Shown: positions 22,843-35,215 of the stretch, one piece after another
Position numbering within the stretch: the stretch's first letter is position 1
Layout: every line of letters begins with the position of its first letter
Assembly (NCBI GenBank): GCA_922989275.2
Contig: OV277858.1
Span: 15,546,727-15,610,726, forward strand
Direction of reading: 5' to 3'
From: Gari tellinella
Taxonomy: Eukaryota; Mollusca; Bivalvia; Cardiida; Psammobiidae
DNA: 64,000 nt
Notes under the pieces: model-generated
What the model was told of the DNA's origin: nothing
Seen by the model: the letters and a program-made list of their open reading frames with translations, nothing else
The model's database searches: none
Program-made: the position numbers and the translations under genes

Positions 22843-25172
22843 AATGGAAACAATAGTTTAAGAGAATAACGTTTTTTCCATTGTTATCTTAGTAGAAACA
22901 CAACAAGTCGTCCTAAAGTGTTTGATTTGTCAGATTTGAGTTTTTGATTAGACTCACATTTGACTATATATCAAATGTCTAAGAACCATATAAGACTCAA
23001 CTTAAAAGCTTTATAACCTTTTAACTTTCTTTTATCTATACGTCTAACTGTTATTGTGCTTTGTAACCATTTTTATACTACAGTTGTCTAGGAATTTAGA
23101 ATCATTTTGAAAATATGTTTTGATAATTTCGTAAGCCATTTAAATATTAGGAGCGTACTCAAAGTCAGTTACTGAAATAGTAAGAACGGAATTTGGGTTG
23201 ACATGCTATTTTATCAAAATTGCCATATAGATTCTAAATGTGTGTATCTGTTAGATTTACTTTTAGATTTAAATAAAGATTTGAATTTGAATAGTCTCAT
23301 TCAATTAATGCCTACATTAAAGAATTCAAAATAATTCTCAATAAGATGATAAAGCTGTCTATATGTTTCAGCTGTTTATTATTTATTTTCATACATGTTT
23401 GTTGTTTCAGATTCTATCACCAGATGTCACTGGCCATCAGACTTGGATGTTGATCTAAATCTTGAGAAGTCTGCAATATTAACCCTGGAGTCATCCTTTC
23501 TCCTTGACTGTGAACATAATGTGTTTGGTGCTTACTGAACAGAGAACAGTGACAATAACGAGAATGAACCAGATTTAACAAAACAAAGTTTAATTCATGA
23601 TGAATTTATGTTTACACAAAGTCATCACCGGGCTGGTCTCAAAATAACAGAAAAAGTCTTAGTTTCATGAGGAAATGCTAACCGCATACATCTATTACAT
23701 TATTTGATTCCACATTAACCCATCATTCAATCAATATGCAGTTTTACCCCTCTTATTTATTTCTCCACTGAGCAAAATAGTTCCACACTATGGGATCATG
23801 AATGTAAGCACTATAAGGAGCCTAAAGCATTTTGAAAGTAAAGCAGAATGTACCATCAGGTACTTTCTACTTTACTGTCAACATGCTGTAATAAAAAACC
23901 TGGATAAGGGGTAAAGGGTTAAACAGACACAGTCTGACAAATCACATTGCTGTCCAAATTGCAGAGCTACAGGTAAAAGGCATGATTTTGTGTTATTTTC
24001 AAATATTCTAAATGCCTTTTTTTTTCATTTTAAATTCCATTTCTAAAAAATAATTATTTCCCAAATGCATTACTTTGACTACTCAAACTTCTTAGAATAT
24101 ATCTATTACATTGTGCTTCACTATATTTACCAAGTTCATTTATTATATTGTGCTGTGTAATTTGTTTAAGAACTTGAAATATGTTTACAAACCAGCATTT
24201 GAAATACAATATATTTCAATAAGCACAATATTTGCATAAATATAAATCATAACAGGATCTATTGTCTATATATTTGAAATCCGTTTCCATTTTTTTTTTA
24301 AAAATTAGTCATTTTTATCCATATCTCAGCTTCCTTTATTTTTTAATTTCACATCAATTGTATATCTTGCAAGTATTATGCTTCACTACAAACAGTGTAC
24401 TTACAAAGAATGCACTTGTCCTCTGCCTCAGTGTAAACGTTGAACAGAACATTCCCTAAAGGAGCACTCTGATCAAGGTCGCCACACGAAGAATAAGTGT
24501 TAATGCATCGGTGTACATGTATACTTTAAACAGAACGCAAGTAAACAAGATGGACTCAATTTAATTTTGATTTTAAATGTACTTTTAAAGTTTCAGTGAT
24601 TATTGAATGAGAGGTGTCGCCTAACTGTAGACAACGTATGTAAATAGTCGCTGTCATGGACATTTTACTGAAATGAACTATCTGGTCGTAAACCAATAGT
24701 AGTGTCAGATGGCCGATTTTGTCAATTTCAAAAGTCATTGATATGGATTTACGGCCGCAAACTGTGACACAAAGGTTGTCATAATAGCGCCGATGTTGTG
24801 TCAATTTCATGTCATCTATGATAGCAAGTCGCTGCCGTCGAAAGTTAGGCATATGTGCACAATAACGGTACAATGTACACATAGCTCGTATACGAGCAAT
24901 GGGATTCAAGTTGTTTGTTATCGCTTTTATTAATGAGTCAACTGGACATTTTATTAATAAATCAAAACTTACTTTGCCTAGTGTGTTTACTTATATATGA
25001 TGTTTTCTGTTTTGTATCCATCCTACCTAATAATGTCACCTGTCAACAGAATTATTTAATTGTACAAGTTTGGTTGTACTGTATACTATGGAGAAGAGGT
25101 TATTTTTTCCCAATAAACTCGTTAATGCTAAAACTAAAACTATAGTTGACTATAATTTTCTATTGTACATGT

Positions 25173-25236
25173 AAACAGTTTGTAACAAGATCAGACGCCG
25201 GATAACTAAGCGCTCTGATCAGGCTCCAAACTATTT
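25173..25236. repeat. CAAACAGTTTGG-type palindrome
   Basis: AAACAGTTTGTAACAAGATC and the complement of GATCAGGCTCCAAACTATTT form the arms around a short loop. AGACGCC and GCGCTCT lie inside. Confidence 0.75.
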
Positions 25237-26193
25237 ATCACTCTGATAAAAATGATTGGACGTAATTGTCAAAAAGTATGCCATTTTCTACCTTTATATA
25301 CAGTGTGTTTGCGTTTTGCTTGCGTTTAAACGGGGGAAAACGTCTTCTTCACAGTCTATTTCTTGAAATAGATTTAGAACCTAATAGGACATGTATGTCT
25401 AGGCGTAATGCCATGCATCATTGGTGTTGGCTTTTATCACATAGTAATGAGTTCAAAAGGTGCGAACTTAATGGGAAACAGTTTGATCCTGACCAGAATG
25501 CTCCCTCAGGAGTCTACACCGTTTGCTAGCTATTGTCTGTCCAAATACTTATAGTAATTACAGTAAAAACCTTTCGCATATCGCCTTAATGACCGGTATG
25601 TGTATTTGGCGCACGGTAATTATTTTGTATTTTCAATTACAATGCATTCACCAGCATCTTAGCACTGACAGTGTGAGCTGAAGTTTGGCCAGAACACTCT
25701 TCAAACGTCATTGTTATTGTTTTTACTGGGCCCCGGAACAATCATAACTATAGCGGTCATTAACGGCGCGTGTGCACGTGAATCGCCTTGTTAATACACG
25801 TTAAAGTACTCGTTAATGCACCCCCTGGGAACGGGTTTTTATGCAATAATATTTTAAAAGTACACAACGCTCAACTGAATGCTACGGACAGACTAAGTAT
25901 AAAGCAACCTGGAGGTCTTAGTGAAACCAGGGCAACGTATGTGTACAGGGCGGTTCGTCCATACGTTCGACCTACGTTTCAAGATGACACTTGTCCTCGC
26001 CCACGTTGATTTGTTAATGTTATAAACATTTACCCTTTCACCTCCAAGGGACTTACATATATTTAGGCTGATTTTTCTATATATAGAATCGGTCTGATCT
26101 TTTTTAACAATTTCGGCAAGATAAACAATATTAATTTCACCTGTTTACTATAAATTAAACATTACTAGATAACATGACCTAATATAATAAATA

Positions 26194-26247
26194 GTGCAGA
26201 CCCTAATCAACCAAGTTCTAAAGGAGCTGGTTGATCTAGTTCTGCAC
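26194..26247. repeat. Short hairpin
   Basis: GTGCAGA (26194-26200) pairs with TCTGCAC (26241-26247), and inside it ATCAACC pairs with GGTTGAT. The two stems are separated by a symmetrical 5-base internal loop. No function is evident. Confidence 0.7.
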
Positions 26248-26964
26248 TGTTTGCACATGCTCTCAATTTCTCAAAAACGGTTTACGTTGTTGAACGGGAA
26301 AATAAGACAATATTTAATTTGTATCTGTCCCAAGTTGGCTCATTGTATGAATTAACCCTGTAACTTTGAAACAAGTGTGTAAACAGTGTAAATCTAGATA
26401 AGCCGCAGCATATCCACCGCAGTGTGTTACCAGGGTCTGCACTGTCTGCATTAATAGTAGACTGGTTCATGTTCATTATGACAAGTGACACACAGTTTCA
26501 ACCCTGATCCGATACCCTGTTGAAAATACGGCGTCTCATTTGAGCCTGCACTTTTTGAAGTGTCCGAAGTGACTGAAATTATACACAGCTGAACTCAGTA
26601 GTAATTCAATATTTGATATCAACATTATTCAAACTGTACACATATACCGTGCACAGATTGAAGACATGCACTTAACATTTCAAAAAGGTATGACGATTTT
26701 TTTATTAAATGTTAATAGATTGTTCGTGTATTTAACAGAGTGATTTTATAACTGCTATTATTTAGACAATACCTACTTTGTGTAATCTGATAATCAGAAA
26801 GTTTTTTAAACATTTATGAAATTGAAGTGCGACACATGTACTTATATTTTAAGTTGTTTTCAAAACGATGTAGCAAATAATACCATTTAATCAGTGGGTA
26901 CAGGAGAGAGGACGCTATTATTTCCCAACAGACCCATTTATACTCTAAGTACTGAGGTCCAGTG

Positions 26965-27028
26965 CAAACAGTTTGGAGTCAGATAAGACGATGAGTAACT
27001 CTGTCTCTTATCAGGCTCCAAACTGCTT
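26965..27028. repeat. CAAACAGTTTGG-type palindrome
   Basis: CAAACAGTTTGGAGTCAGAT pairs with TATCAGGCTCCAAACTGCTTG, with AAGACGATGAGTAACTCTGTCTCT between. This is one of the best preserved members in the window. Confidence 0.8.
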
Positions 27029-28467
27029 GAAACTGAAATTTAATCAAATCGGCATTATTTTCAAGAAGCTGTCATCGTTTAATTGTACCACGCTTGTGTT
27101 TCGTTTCTTTTAAACGGGAAATAAAACGTTTTCGCTACTGGAAATGACGTTAAATAGTGATAGTGATAACGTCAAAATGACGTTTTCGACGTCGTGGATT
27201 TTTTTCTCACGAATATACGGTGTTATTAAAAGTTTCATGTCTTAAAAACCGCATTGAATTTTATTCTAAAATGTTGACATACCCTCCAAAAAAATGGGTA
27301 GATTATAGAAAGCCAAAAAAACAGAAATCGAAAATTTTGTCATTAAGACCGGTTTTGTCAGAGAACGACTCCTATATATTTGTGTTCTTAAATATAGATA
27401 TCCGTGGACACATACACTGCAGAGATAATGTAAATTGTTGTGGTTTTCACGGCAAGTCTATTAATTGAAAATGTTGACCTTTAAAAAATTTAATTTTCGA
27501 TGTGTTTAACAGCAACTTTATTGATTGAAAAAAGTGGATCTGAGCAAAAAATTGATTTTTTTTAAGATTTTCTAGAAAAAATAGGTAATTTACCGTTGTA
27601 TTTTTATTTATTTATTTGAAGAAGAAGAATCTGTGCTTTGCCATATTAGACAAATATAGTATACACATGCATATTGATTTCACTCGATGTCAATTAAAAT
27701 CCTTTGTTCCTTTTAATATCAGGATTATCAATGGCGTAAATAATGCAAAAAACGCATATGAAAGCTTTCTGCCTTATTTATTATCCAGCATTAATCAGTC
27801 GAATTTCATAAATGTGTCAATTATCCTTAGTGTTGGACAAACGTAATGCAGAGAGCAATTACAGGATCTTTCTGCATTATGTTCCTTCAATACTAAGAAA
27901 CTGGCCTGTTTATTCAGATGTAAAATATGGTTTATTGAATATGGATGTCGAGTATTAAAATGCTAAAGATGTGAACTGTAGTAAACAAATGTCTACTGTG
28001 AAAGTAAAGCATGTGTAGAGAGAACACTTAAATGGAGAACATGTAGCTTCATTTTAATAAAAAAGAGGTTATTGGGAGCTCGCTGCATTACTTGTACCCA
28101 TAACTAAACATGTGTATGTTAAAACGCTGTATTTCATATATCTATGTTAGTAGCTGATTGCTAATGAAAAGGGGAATGAGTTTACTGTGTGGTCGATAGC
28201 TCGGCCAAATGTATATTCATTATTTTTTGTTAGCACGTATGGCACTAAAACGTATTTAAATACGACAAGGTATGTAACATAAACCAAGCGATTCCCCTTT
28301 ATGGTAGTAAGTTTTTATATATGTATGGTTATGGAAATGTACGAGACCTTCCATAAAATGTATAGATTTGTTTAAAAAAAGTCGAATAATGTAAATTGAC
28401 ACGTCGATGCTTTTGTCTCGAAACTGTAAAAGTGTTGATAGTTTTATAAGAATAAGAACGAACAATG

Positions 28468-28537
28468 CAAACAGTTTGGATATAGATCAGTCTTCACAAA
28501 GTTACTAAGTTGTGTATGGTCTGGACTCCAACTGTTA
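28468..28537. repeat. CAAACAGTTTGG-type palindrome
   Basis: AAACAGTTTGGA at left and TCTGGACTCCAACTGTTA at right form diverged arms of the same family. Confidence 0.65.
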
Positions 28538-28759
28538 AATATAAAGTTTGGGGCCTAATTAGATCTGAGTAGATTCTCATAACGATTATGTTTCTACAAC
28601 TATAATAACGGTACAAACAATGTTATAGTTTTAGCAGACGACTTGTTTAAGAGACACCAAATTCGTGTTTGAAGCGTTATTAGTAATGCTAATGATTTAG
28701 AGATTTAAGTCCAATCGAAGTTTATAAGCATAAATATTCAAGTTAAGCCTCTGCGTTAT

Positions 28760-29950
28760 GATGTAAAGGTCTTTTAAAATGGGTTCATCATTGATGCGTG
28801 TTTAATGTAAAACAATGTTAACACGGATTCTGGTTGGGATCCTACCCGATTTGTTTCCCCCTTTGACATAAAAGGACAAGCCGATGTATTTTCAATCAGG
28901 GGGTGCGTATGTATGGCAATAGAATATGGTGACCATTGAAATGGACGACAACTTCCAATGGTGTACTTCAAACTTTGCCTGAGGGACAACGAATCATTTT
29001 ACCATGACAAGTGTACAATTAGGCTCTTTTACAATTGATGTTGGCATGTATCAAATAATTCAAAATAAGCAAATCACAGCTTAAAATTAAAACAAGAAAA
29101 TACATTTAGTAAAACGTGTTATAGCCTACACAGATAGAGCTGTACCGATAAAGTCGCTTTTATACGTAACCAGTTAATAGTGAGGCGGTATCCGGTGTAG
29201 ATTGACTCTTTTGTAAGGCGATACTAATATATTTATGACCCTTCGGTTACAAGGTCACCCACCGTTATCATGCTAAAATATATTAAACTATAATAGTATT
29301 GTCCTAAGAAATAATTATAATCTACTCGCGGCACATGAACACAGGAAAAGAGTAACATACTATAAAAATAGCTTGTGCAACTAAACATTGATTAAACCTA
29401 ACGTGTTCGCAAATACACCCGATTGATTTTGAATAAGGCAATACAAATACGTTAGATCGTTGTTAAGTGTATGAAACACAGATGATGGGGATAGTTACAC
29501 AGCCAACCTTTAACCAGTTTGTTATTCTATTTCGTTGTTTTCAGTTTGCCTGTGTCATTGACCTTTAGCACGATTCACACTGTTCGTCTGCATTAGTTTT
29601 GATAAGCATTTACACAAGCGTTAATTTAAAAACTGTAAATTGCTAAATCTCCATTTTGTCTAATCGGAAAGTAGGTGTCAAATGGAAATGTTCGGCTGAA
29701 ACTAGATTAAGCTTGACATTTATATGTATAGCGATGGGCGAGAAAACAGTTTTAACCGGAGTAGATCTACACCTAAAATGTTAAATCAATACATGTATTC
29801 GTAATTGTATACCGGTATTTTGTTCTGCTTCAACACAAATTAATTTATTTGTCAATTATCTTTTAAAAAGTATTGACTGATAGTGAATACATAGTGATAA
29901 TATAGTCATTTAAAGCAGGCTTAGCACACATATTAAAACGTGTAGTAACG
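28760..29950 (-). repeat. Dispersed repeat family A, inverted copy with an internal insert
   Basis: The reverse complement matches 14956-15790, including the ACTACACGTTTTAATAT start and the block encoding IGSCRPFQWS. Relative to that copy it carries about 0.25 kb extra, between TCGGGTGTATTTGC and TGTGATTTGCTTATTT. The minus ORF 28774-28989 aligns with the plus ORF 15554-15769 in the other copy with several substitutions. No domain is recognised, so coding status is open. Confidence 0.75.
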
Positions 29951-30320
29951 CCTAAAATATATCCGTATCTGAAGCATTCTAAGATATTTTATTATCTAAT
30001 AAAATCAATATTCTCTTAATGTTCGGCAATTCGTCGCCTTAATGGAACGAAGCTCTATCTACTAGTTTTCATTTTTGGAAAAAATCGTTTCCAAAGGTTT
30101 GAAGGGTTATATCTGATTTATTTTCTGATAAAAATTGTTAAAATTATACCAGTGTATTCTGCATATTATGCACATTACAAATGTATACTAAACTATATAA
30201 TTTGTTTTACCAGTTAAGACTTTTTTGCACATTTTTGTGTTGGAGATAGAGCAGTTTAGTAAATCTATAGCATTTTTGTAAATGTTGTACTGCTCTATTG
30301 GGAGATAGAGCAACATTGAA
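29951..30320. other. Unassigned AT-rich DNA
   Basis: No ORF is present. GGAGATAGAGCA occurs near 30241 and again near 30300, just before the LINE tail. No other structure was seen. Confidence 0.4.
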
Positions 30321-30568
30321 TAGAGAGAGAGAGAAATTGTTTATTATAGTGACATGTGATATTTACATAACAAAATACAAATTATCAAAAGTAAACACAT
30401 ATGATTAATCACCCGGCCCCATGGGCCTATATGTCACCTTAATGATATAAATATACAAAATTTAGTAAAGTTTCAGAGTGTTAATTAATATGAAACATTG
30501 ATCAGTTTTTATTATTCAATCTTGCAACCGTTTAAACGTTTGTTATAAACTGACTCAAATAAATTGAT

Positions 30569-30823
30569 TCAATTCTTAATCAGGATTCCAACTCCCCCTG
30601 AACCCTTCGGTGCATTAACATGAACTTCCTTCCTGTTATTCCCAAACCATACATAACCATCTACAGATATATTGTTGTTGCCAATTAAGTGAGTTTCACA
30701 TAATGAAAAAATGTCAGCGTCAATGTTTTCAATTAGAGCGCAACGCAATTCATTGTTACTTTTTGTCCATCCACATACATTTAAATGTGCGATTGTAAGC
30801 TGTTCATGGGACCGGGGTGCTTC
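30569..30823 (-). pseudogene. LINE ORF2 start (AP-endonuclease N-terminus), truncated
   Basis: Immediately after the ORF1 TAG the same frame stays open for 84 codons and encodes LTIAHLNVCGW, FSLCETHL and GGVGILIKN, the opening motifs of an AP-type LINE endonuclease. It ends in TGA at 30571-30569, where an internal deletion joins it to 3' UTR-like DNA. No Met lies between the TAG and the first endonuclease residues in this frame. Expression would therefore need readthrough, reinitiation at a non-AUG codon, or a mutated start. Confidence 0.82.
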
Positions 30824-31909
30824 CTATGTGTGTCCGGATGCGGAATCTGGGTGATTTGGGTTGGCTGGGTCGTTGTTACGCTGTCTTATGCGCCCGTTGG
30901 CGTCAATGCGGAAATTTCTGCCTTGTGGTAGGTTACGTAATAATGTCCGTGCATTTTGTTCAATTAACCGTTCCGCGTGAGATTTGCTACTCTTTAAATA
31001 GACTCTGCTGTACGTCTGGTTGTCCTTAAGAGACATTTTATTCCTTAGAACTAGCACTTTCTCCTGTAATGATCTAAAGCTGATTTTCACAGCACCAGGC
31101 CTATTACGATAGTATGATTGTAGGCGACATGCGTCAGTAACGGACACGGTAGATTTGACTTCCTCCCCGAGGGCTTGTATTAGTTCTCTTGCCTTTGAAA
31201 GAATATCCTCACCCTCCCGAAAAGATAACCCGCTAGCCATGATTGTCAAGTCTGGATCATCCAATGGGTTGGTGGGCTGTCTGGTCGGCTGTCGATGCTC
31301 ATTAACGGGAAATTGTCCGTCAACGTCACGTGACTGTTCCAAATTGTCTAATCTCGAGTGTAGCGAGTGAACAGTTGTCAACAATGCATCAATACGTGTA
31401 CACTCTTGTGTGATGTTTGAGCTCACTTCATGTCGCAAATCCCTCACTTTATTGTCAATATTTTCAATCATTTCGACCCGTATTTTATCTATTTTCTGTT
31501 CTAATGCAATCCGCAGACCCTCCTGAGAATTTTTAATATCAGACACTGTAGCCAATATCAAGTCCACTTTACTAGCAAGACCAATGTTTGAGTCTGTTTG
31601 TACGTGCCCATGTTCGCTGTTATTTCCTAAACCCGACGCCATGTTTTCAAGAGTTTTATTTGAGTGACTGGCACTCGGCGTAGCAGGGTTCTGTTTTTCA
31701 CTTGTAGACTTAGTTCCGGAAGAAGGAAACACGGAGGGCAAATCAGAATTTGTGTAAAGGACTGAATTTGTCTCATTCAAAATGTCACTTACTGATACAG
31801 AACCAGTTGATTCTACGGATCCGCCATCTTTCCTTTGTTTGAAACCTTTGTCGTTCAAATCACTATTGCTACTCTTTTTTCTCTTATTCTTTCTCTTGTC
31901 TCTAGCCAT
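30824..31909 (-). CDS. LINE ORF1 protein (coiled coil plus RRM-like nucleic-acid binding)
   Basis: This is a complete 361-residue frame with a clear Met start (31909). The N-terminus is basic (KRKNKRKK). Residues about 112-195 are a heptad-rich coiled coil. Residues about 219-345 look like the RRM/CTD of LINE ORF1 proteins, with TYSRVYLKSSKS and LRNLPQGRNFRI. The family binds LINE RNA as a multimer and acts as a nucleic-acid chaperone in the ribonucleoprotein. It ends in TAG (30826-30824) and is followed in the same frame by ORF2 sequence. The frame is undamaged, so it could still be translated if transcribed. Confidence 0.88.
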   Translation of the reverse strand: MARDKRKNKRKKSSNSDLNDKGFKQRKDGGSVESTGSVSVSDILNETNSVLYTNSDLPSVFPSSGTKSTSEKQNPATPSASHSNKTLENMASGLGNNSEHGHVQTDSNIGLASKVDLILATVSDIKNSQEGLRIALEQKIDKIRVEMIENIDNKVRDLRHEVSSNITQECTRIDALLTTVHSLHSRLDNLEQSRDVDGQFPVNEHRQPTRQPTNPLDDPDLTIMASGLSFREGEDILSKARELIQALGEEVKSTVSVTDACRLQSYYRNRPGAVKISFRSLQEKVLVLRNKMSLKDNQTYSRVYLKSSKSHAERLIEQNARTLLRNLPQGRNFRIDANGRIRQRNNDPANPNHPDSASGHT

Positions 31910-32000
31910 TTAAAGCACCTTTACACTCAAATGTTTATGCTGAATCGTTCGATGACACTTTTTTACTGATAATCCAAACATTGAGTCCAAAATAACCAAA

Positions 32001-33476
32001 ATATTCTTCAGAGTTATAAAAACGTTTCCGCCATTGTACTGATCACGTGTTGAATAACGATTATGGACTTTGAGCAGTATAACATTCACGCAGTCTTATT
32101 ATTTTAGTACGAGTGTGTGTAAATGAAATATTACATATAGATGGGCTTTTAACTTTTTCCTCCATAAATATGCATTGTATCAAATAAATTTGTAAACAGA
32201 GTAGACTCACATAATGCCTGACTGTTCTATTTTAATCAGCTACTGTAAGAAGATTCCAATCAGTTTTAGCATGTGGATCTATGGAACTAAATGTTTCGAC
32301 GTTACATTGACCTTAATTATTCTGCATGACTGAAAAGTGCATGCCAAATGTTAAAGCCTGACCTTCATCAATATGTATGTTTATTTTTGACCGCTTTACA
32401 TAATTAAGTACGTTTTGTCTTTATATTGGCTCATATATATAACACACAATCAGAATCGACTCTAATGAGGTATTTTTCGACAGAAGTTGTCTCATCTAGG
32501 TATACTCTGTTTGAAAACGTAAAAATATGTGTAAACTTGTATAGAAGAAAGGGTTAATTGAAAGTTCCTTATCTTAACACGCACACTATATTGTAGTTTG
32601 AAAATAATGTCGTCAGCAGCCAAAGTATAGGTGTACTGTCTTTACATCTTCCCCAGCAAACAATATCAGAGTACCAAACAGTTTAGATCTATGGATATTG
32701 ATGAGACGTCCAGTTACTCTGTGTCTTGCCTAGATGTACATGTATTTATTTTTCAAAAATATTAATTATGTTTAATAGACTTTATCATTTGCATGCATAC
32801 TCAGCTTCGACTTAAAACAGATTTTCCTCTGATGCGACTTCGATTCATTAAAGTTCCGCTTTACCCATTATAGATAGAGCAAGATTTTACACGGTAACTT
32901 TTTCCTTGACATAAAATCTATGTATATGGTAGAGCTCGAGAAGACAAATCGAGTGATATAAAAACTCATTTTTGTTCAACAATTGAGATAGAACACTCTA
33001 AAAATAGGGCGAATAATTTACTAAAGCATTTGACGAGTTTACCCTTTGAAAGTAAAAACAACGAAGACCATTCTTAACTCGACACATGCATTGGGGAAAT
33101 ATGGCTTTGGTTAGTTTCATTTTAGGTTTAGTGGTTTGCCTTTGCTATTTATCAGTTTGGTATTTTTGAAACTTTCTTTCATCTTTGAAGTTATTATTAA
33201 TTATTTGGAAGAGTTCTTTATTTCTAGGGTTATTAGAGCTTTCCTAAAAAAAGATTATGCTCTAACTATATTGCTGCGCACTTCACGTTTGGTTATCAAT
33301 CAATCTACAATTGATAACTATGCTTTCTTGTTTGGTTGTGCGACGACAGACAGGGCTTAGCACTACATGATGATGTATCTGTAAAGCCGCCTTTAACCGG
33401 GAGAGTTATGTCGGATTTTCGTGCTTTGTCTTTTCTCTCCCTCTCTGTCGTACCCTGAACCCATTCATGTCTTACA
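32001..33476. other. Unassigned AT-rich DNA
   Basis: No gene is recognised. A half-preserved CAAACAGTTTAGATC palindrome arm lies at 32674-32735. The 74-residue ORF at 33136-33360 is hydrophobic and motif-free. Confidence 0.4.
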
Positions 33477-33859
33477 GTTACTCGTGACTACGGACTAGTC
33501 GCTTGAATACAATTTGGCAGTTGCCATAGTGGGTTATTTTGAGCACGGGCTTGAATTGTCAATTCTTTCCCGTGTTACTAATAATCTTCTTTTCATAGAA
33601 TTTTCGTTAGAGGTTGTAATAATTAATGTCTAATTAAGTATTGATTGCTACTGACCGTACCAAGGCTGGCTCCTATGTTCCGTTTGCTTTTTGTTTGTCT
33701 TGCGTGTTGTTTTCTGTTTAGTGTGTAGATGAAGGAATGGCATTGCGCGTGTGTTAATATGTATATATGTATTTGTTATGGTATGAGTGTGTGTGTTCTG
33801 CTTAAGAGGTGGGTGTATTGTTTGTGTTGCGTTTCCTGCTTGAGTATTTCGTATTTATT
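33477..33859 (+). mobile_element. Family R repeat
   Basis: This is a copy in the opposite orientation to the one at 12584. It runs from ACTCGTGACTACGGACTAGTC to CTTGAGTATTTCGTATTTATT. Internal TG tracts are the complement of the CA tracts elsewhere. It reaches the same far end as the 12584 copy (the GACTAGTC hairpin), so these two are the longest members. It has no ORF. Confidence 0.75.
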
Positions 33860-35003
33860 AAATGATGACACGTATTGTAATACGTCTTAGTGTTTTAGTT
33901 ATTGATTTAGTAAATCATCTCTGATTAACTGCTTTGCTTTTAATTATACATATGTCTTGTGATATGACAGTTTTCGGATAGTTTCTCAATGTACTTGATA
34001 TAATTATTATAGACGTATTTATATGGTTTTAGTGTCTAATACTATAGTACAAATTCTGCGAGCAAGATTGTAAGAATGTATGTATATATGAATAAATATA
34101 TGATTGACTTACATGCATGTGGTTTTGTTTTTTAACAGAATTTCCATCATAATGTATCGGTGAAAATATTACTTCCGTGAGTGTTTTTATCTTTTTTATG
34201 GTAGTATCTATGGTTTTATAATTTGTTCATTATTTATTCTAAAATTCGGATAGTTTAATGTATTTATGTATCAGCTAGACTTCAGTTATTTATTTAGTGA
34301 ATCATCATCATTTTAATAGAATTAGCGATTACTATTATGGAAACGTAATAATCACCAAACTCATTAAATAAGTTGTGATTAGACTCCTTTATTCTGAATC
34401 AATCTGCATTCGTAACAAGTTTGCATTTAATTGAATGTATCTATGAGTTTTTGCAATCATTAGCTTTTTGTTTGCAGGACAGTTGTTAAGTCAAAATACC
34501 TCCTTTAATTACAGCAATTAATCAAACACTTTAGACTTGTAAAACAAGTGAACATTTTGGATTCTAACCAGGCTTAACCACGTGTTTACTATAAAGTGTG
34601 TAGCATGTTCAGAATCTAAGTACTTTGACATAATTATCGTTTTTCTACAAATATGGGAAAAAAAACAATTTGAGAGTGTTAGCAGATGTTGTGTTTAACA
34701 GACGACACTGACGTGTTGGAAGAAAAACTCTTTGTACAAGGGACACTGCAAATTAATGCCCAGCAAAACCCATCAGTATAGATAACACAGTCTAATTGAC
34801 CGTTAGACCAATATACATTTGACAGTGAGTCTTGTTTCGTATTTATTTATTGATAACACTGAAAAGTCCTTTACAAAAATTTGCGGAAACGGAAATGAAT
34901 GGTAACTTATTATAGATACCCGAGTCTATCTAGTATTGCGCCAATAAATCATTATAGATAGATAGATAGTTCATTCAGTACAAAAGCCAGTGGCCTATCT
35001 TTT
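33860..35003. other. Unassigned AT-rich DNA
   Basis: No gene is recognised. A short GATA run at about 34955-34970 precedes the second copy of the 0.2-kb repeat. Confidence 0.4.
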
Positions 35004-35215
35004 CACATTCGCTTTATACAAGTATACGTGTAGTTATGTCAATGGTGGAACAGTCATAATATTAATGATAGTATACGATGCATTGAAAACCAGTCGCAAA
35101 GTGTAAAAAAAATAAACTTCTAAACTTTTAATCCCAGAAGAAAATGAAATGTAATTAGTTAACTCACATGCGGTCTACTGCTATATATGTGTGTTATTCA
35201 ATTACCTCCCTTTAC
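35004..35215 (+). repeat. Dispersed 0.2-kb repeat, copy 2
   Basis: This segment matches 155-362 in direct orientation, including TTCGCTTTATACAAGTATAC and GTATACGATGCATTGAAAAC. Similarity ends at TACCTCCCTTTAC. That sequence is duplicated on the far side of the PLE insertion that follows. Confidence 0.8.

Larger units (their letters stand above)
22031..28759. other. Unassigned region with scattered palindromes and no supportable gene
   Basis: No gene is recognised in 6.7 kb. Related CAAACAGTTTGG palindromes lie at 22761-22842, 25173-25236, 26965-27028 and 28468-28537. Near three of them the word TTTAAACGGGAAA or a variant occurs (22650, 25325, 27110), suggesting that each palindrome is part of a larger decayed element. 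A short open stretch after a good splice-acceptor-like tract (23390-23409) is not enough to call an exon. The ORFs at 22301-22510, 24556-24909 (minus) and 25266-25529 have no family motif. Confidence 0.4.
30321..32000 (-). mobile_element. LINE with intact ORF1, deleted ORF2 and (TCTC)n-type tail
   Basis: On the minus strand this element reads ORF1, the start of ORF2, a short non-coding region, a polyadenylation-like AATAAA and a (TCTC)n tail at about 30321-30334. Nearly all of ORF2 (rest of the endonuclease, RT, C-terminus) is missing, so the copy is an internal deletion derivative. The 5' limit is estimated from the leader upstream of the ORF1 start. The tail resembles that of the SINE at 57930-58147. 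Confidence 0.85.

Noticed and set aside
23390..23540. Splice acceptor followed by a 42-codon open stretch as a terminal exon
   Set aside because: There is no partner exon, no family motif and no polyadenylation context. The open length is within chance.
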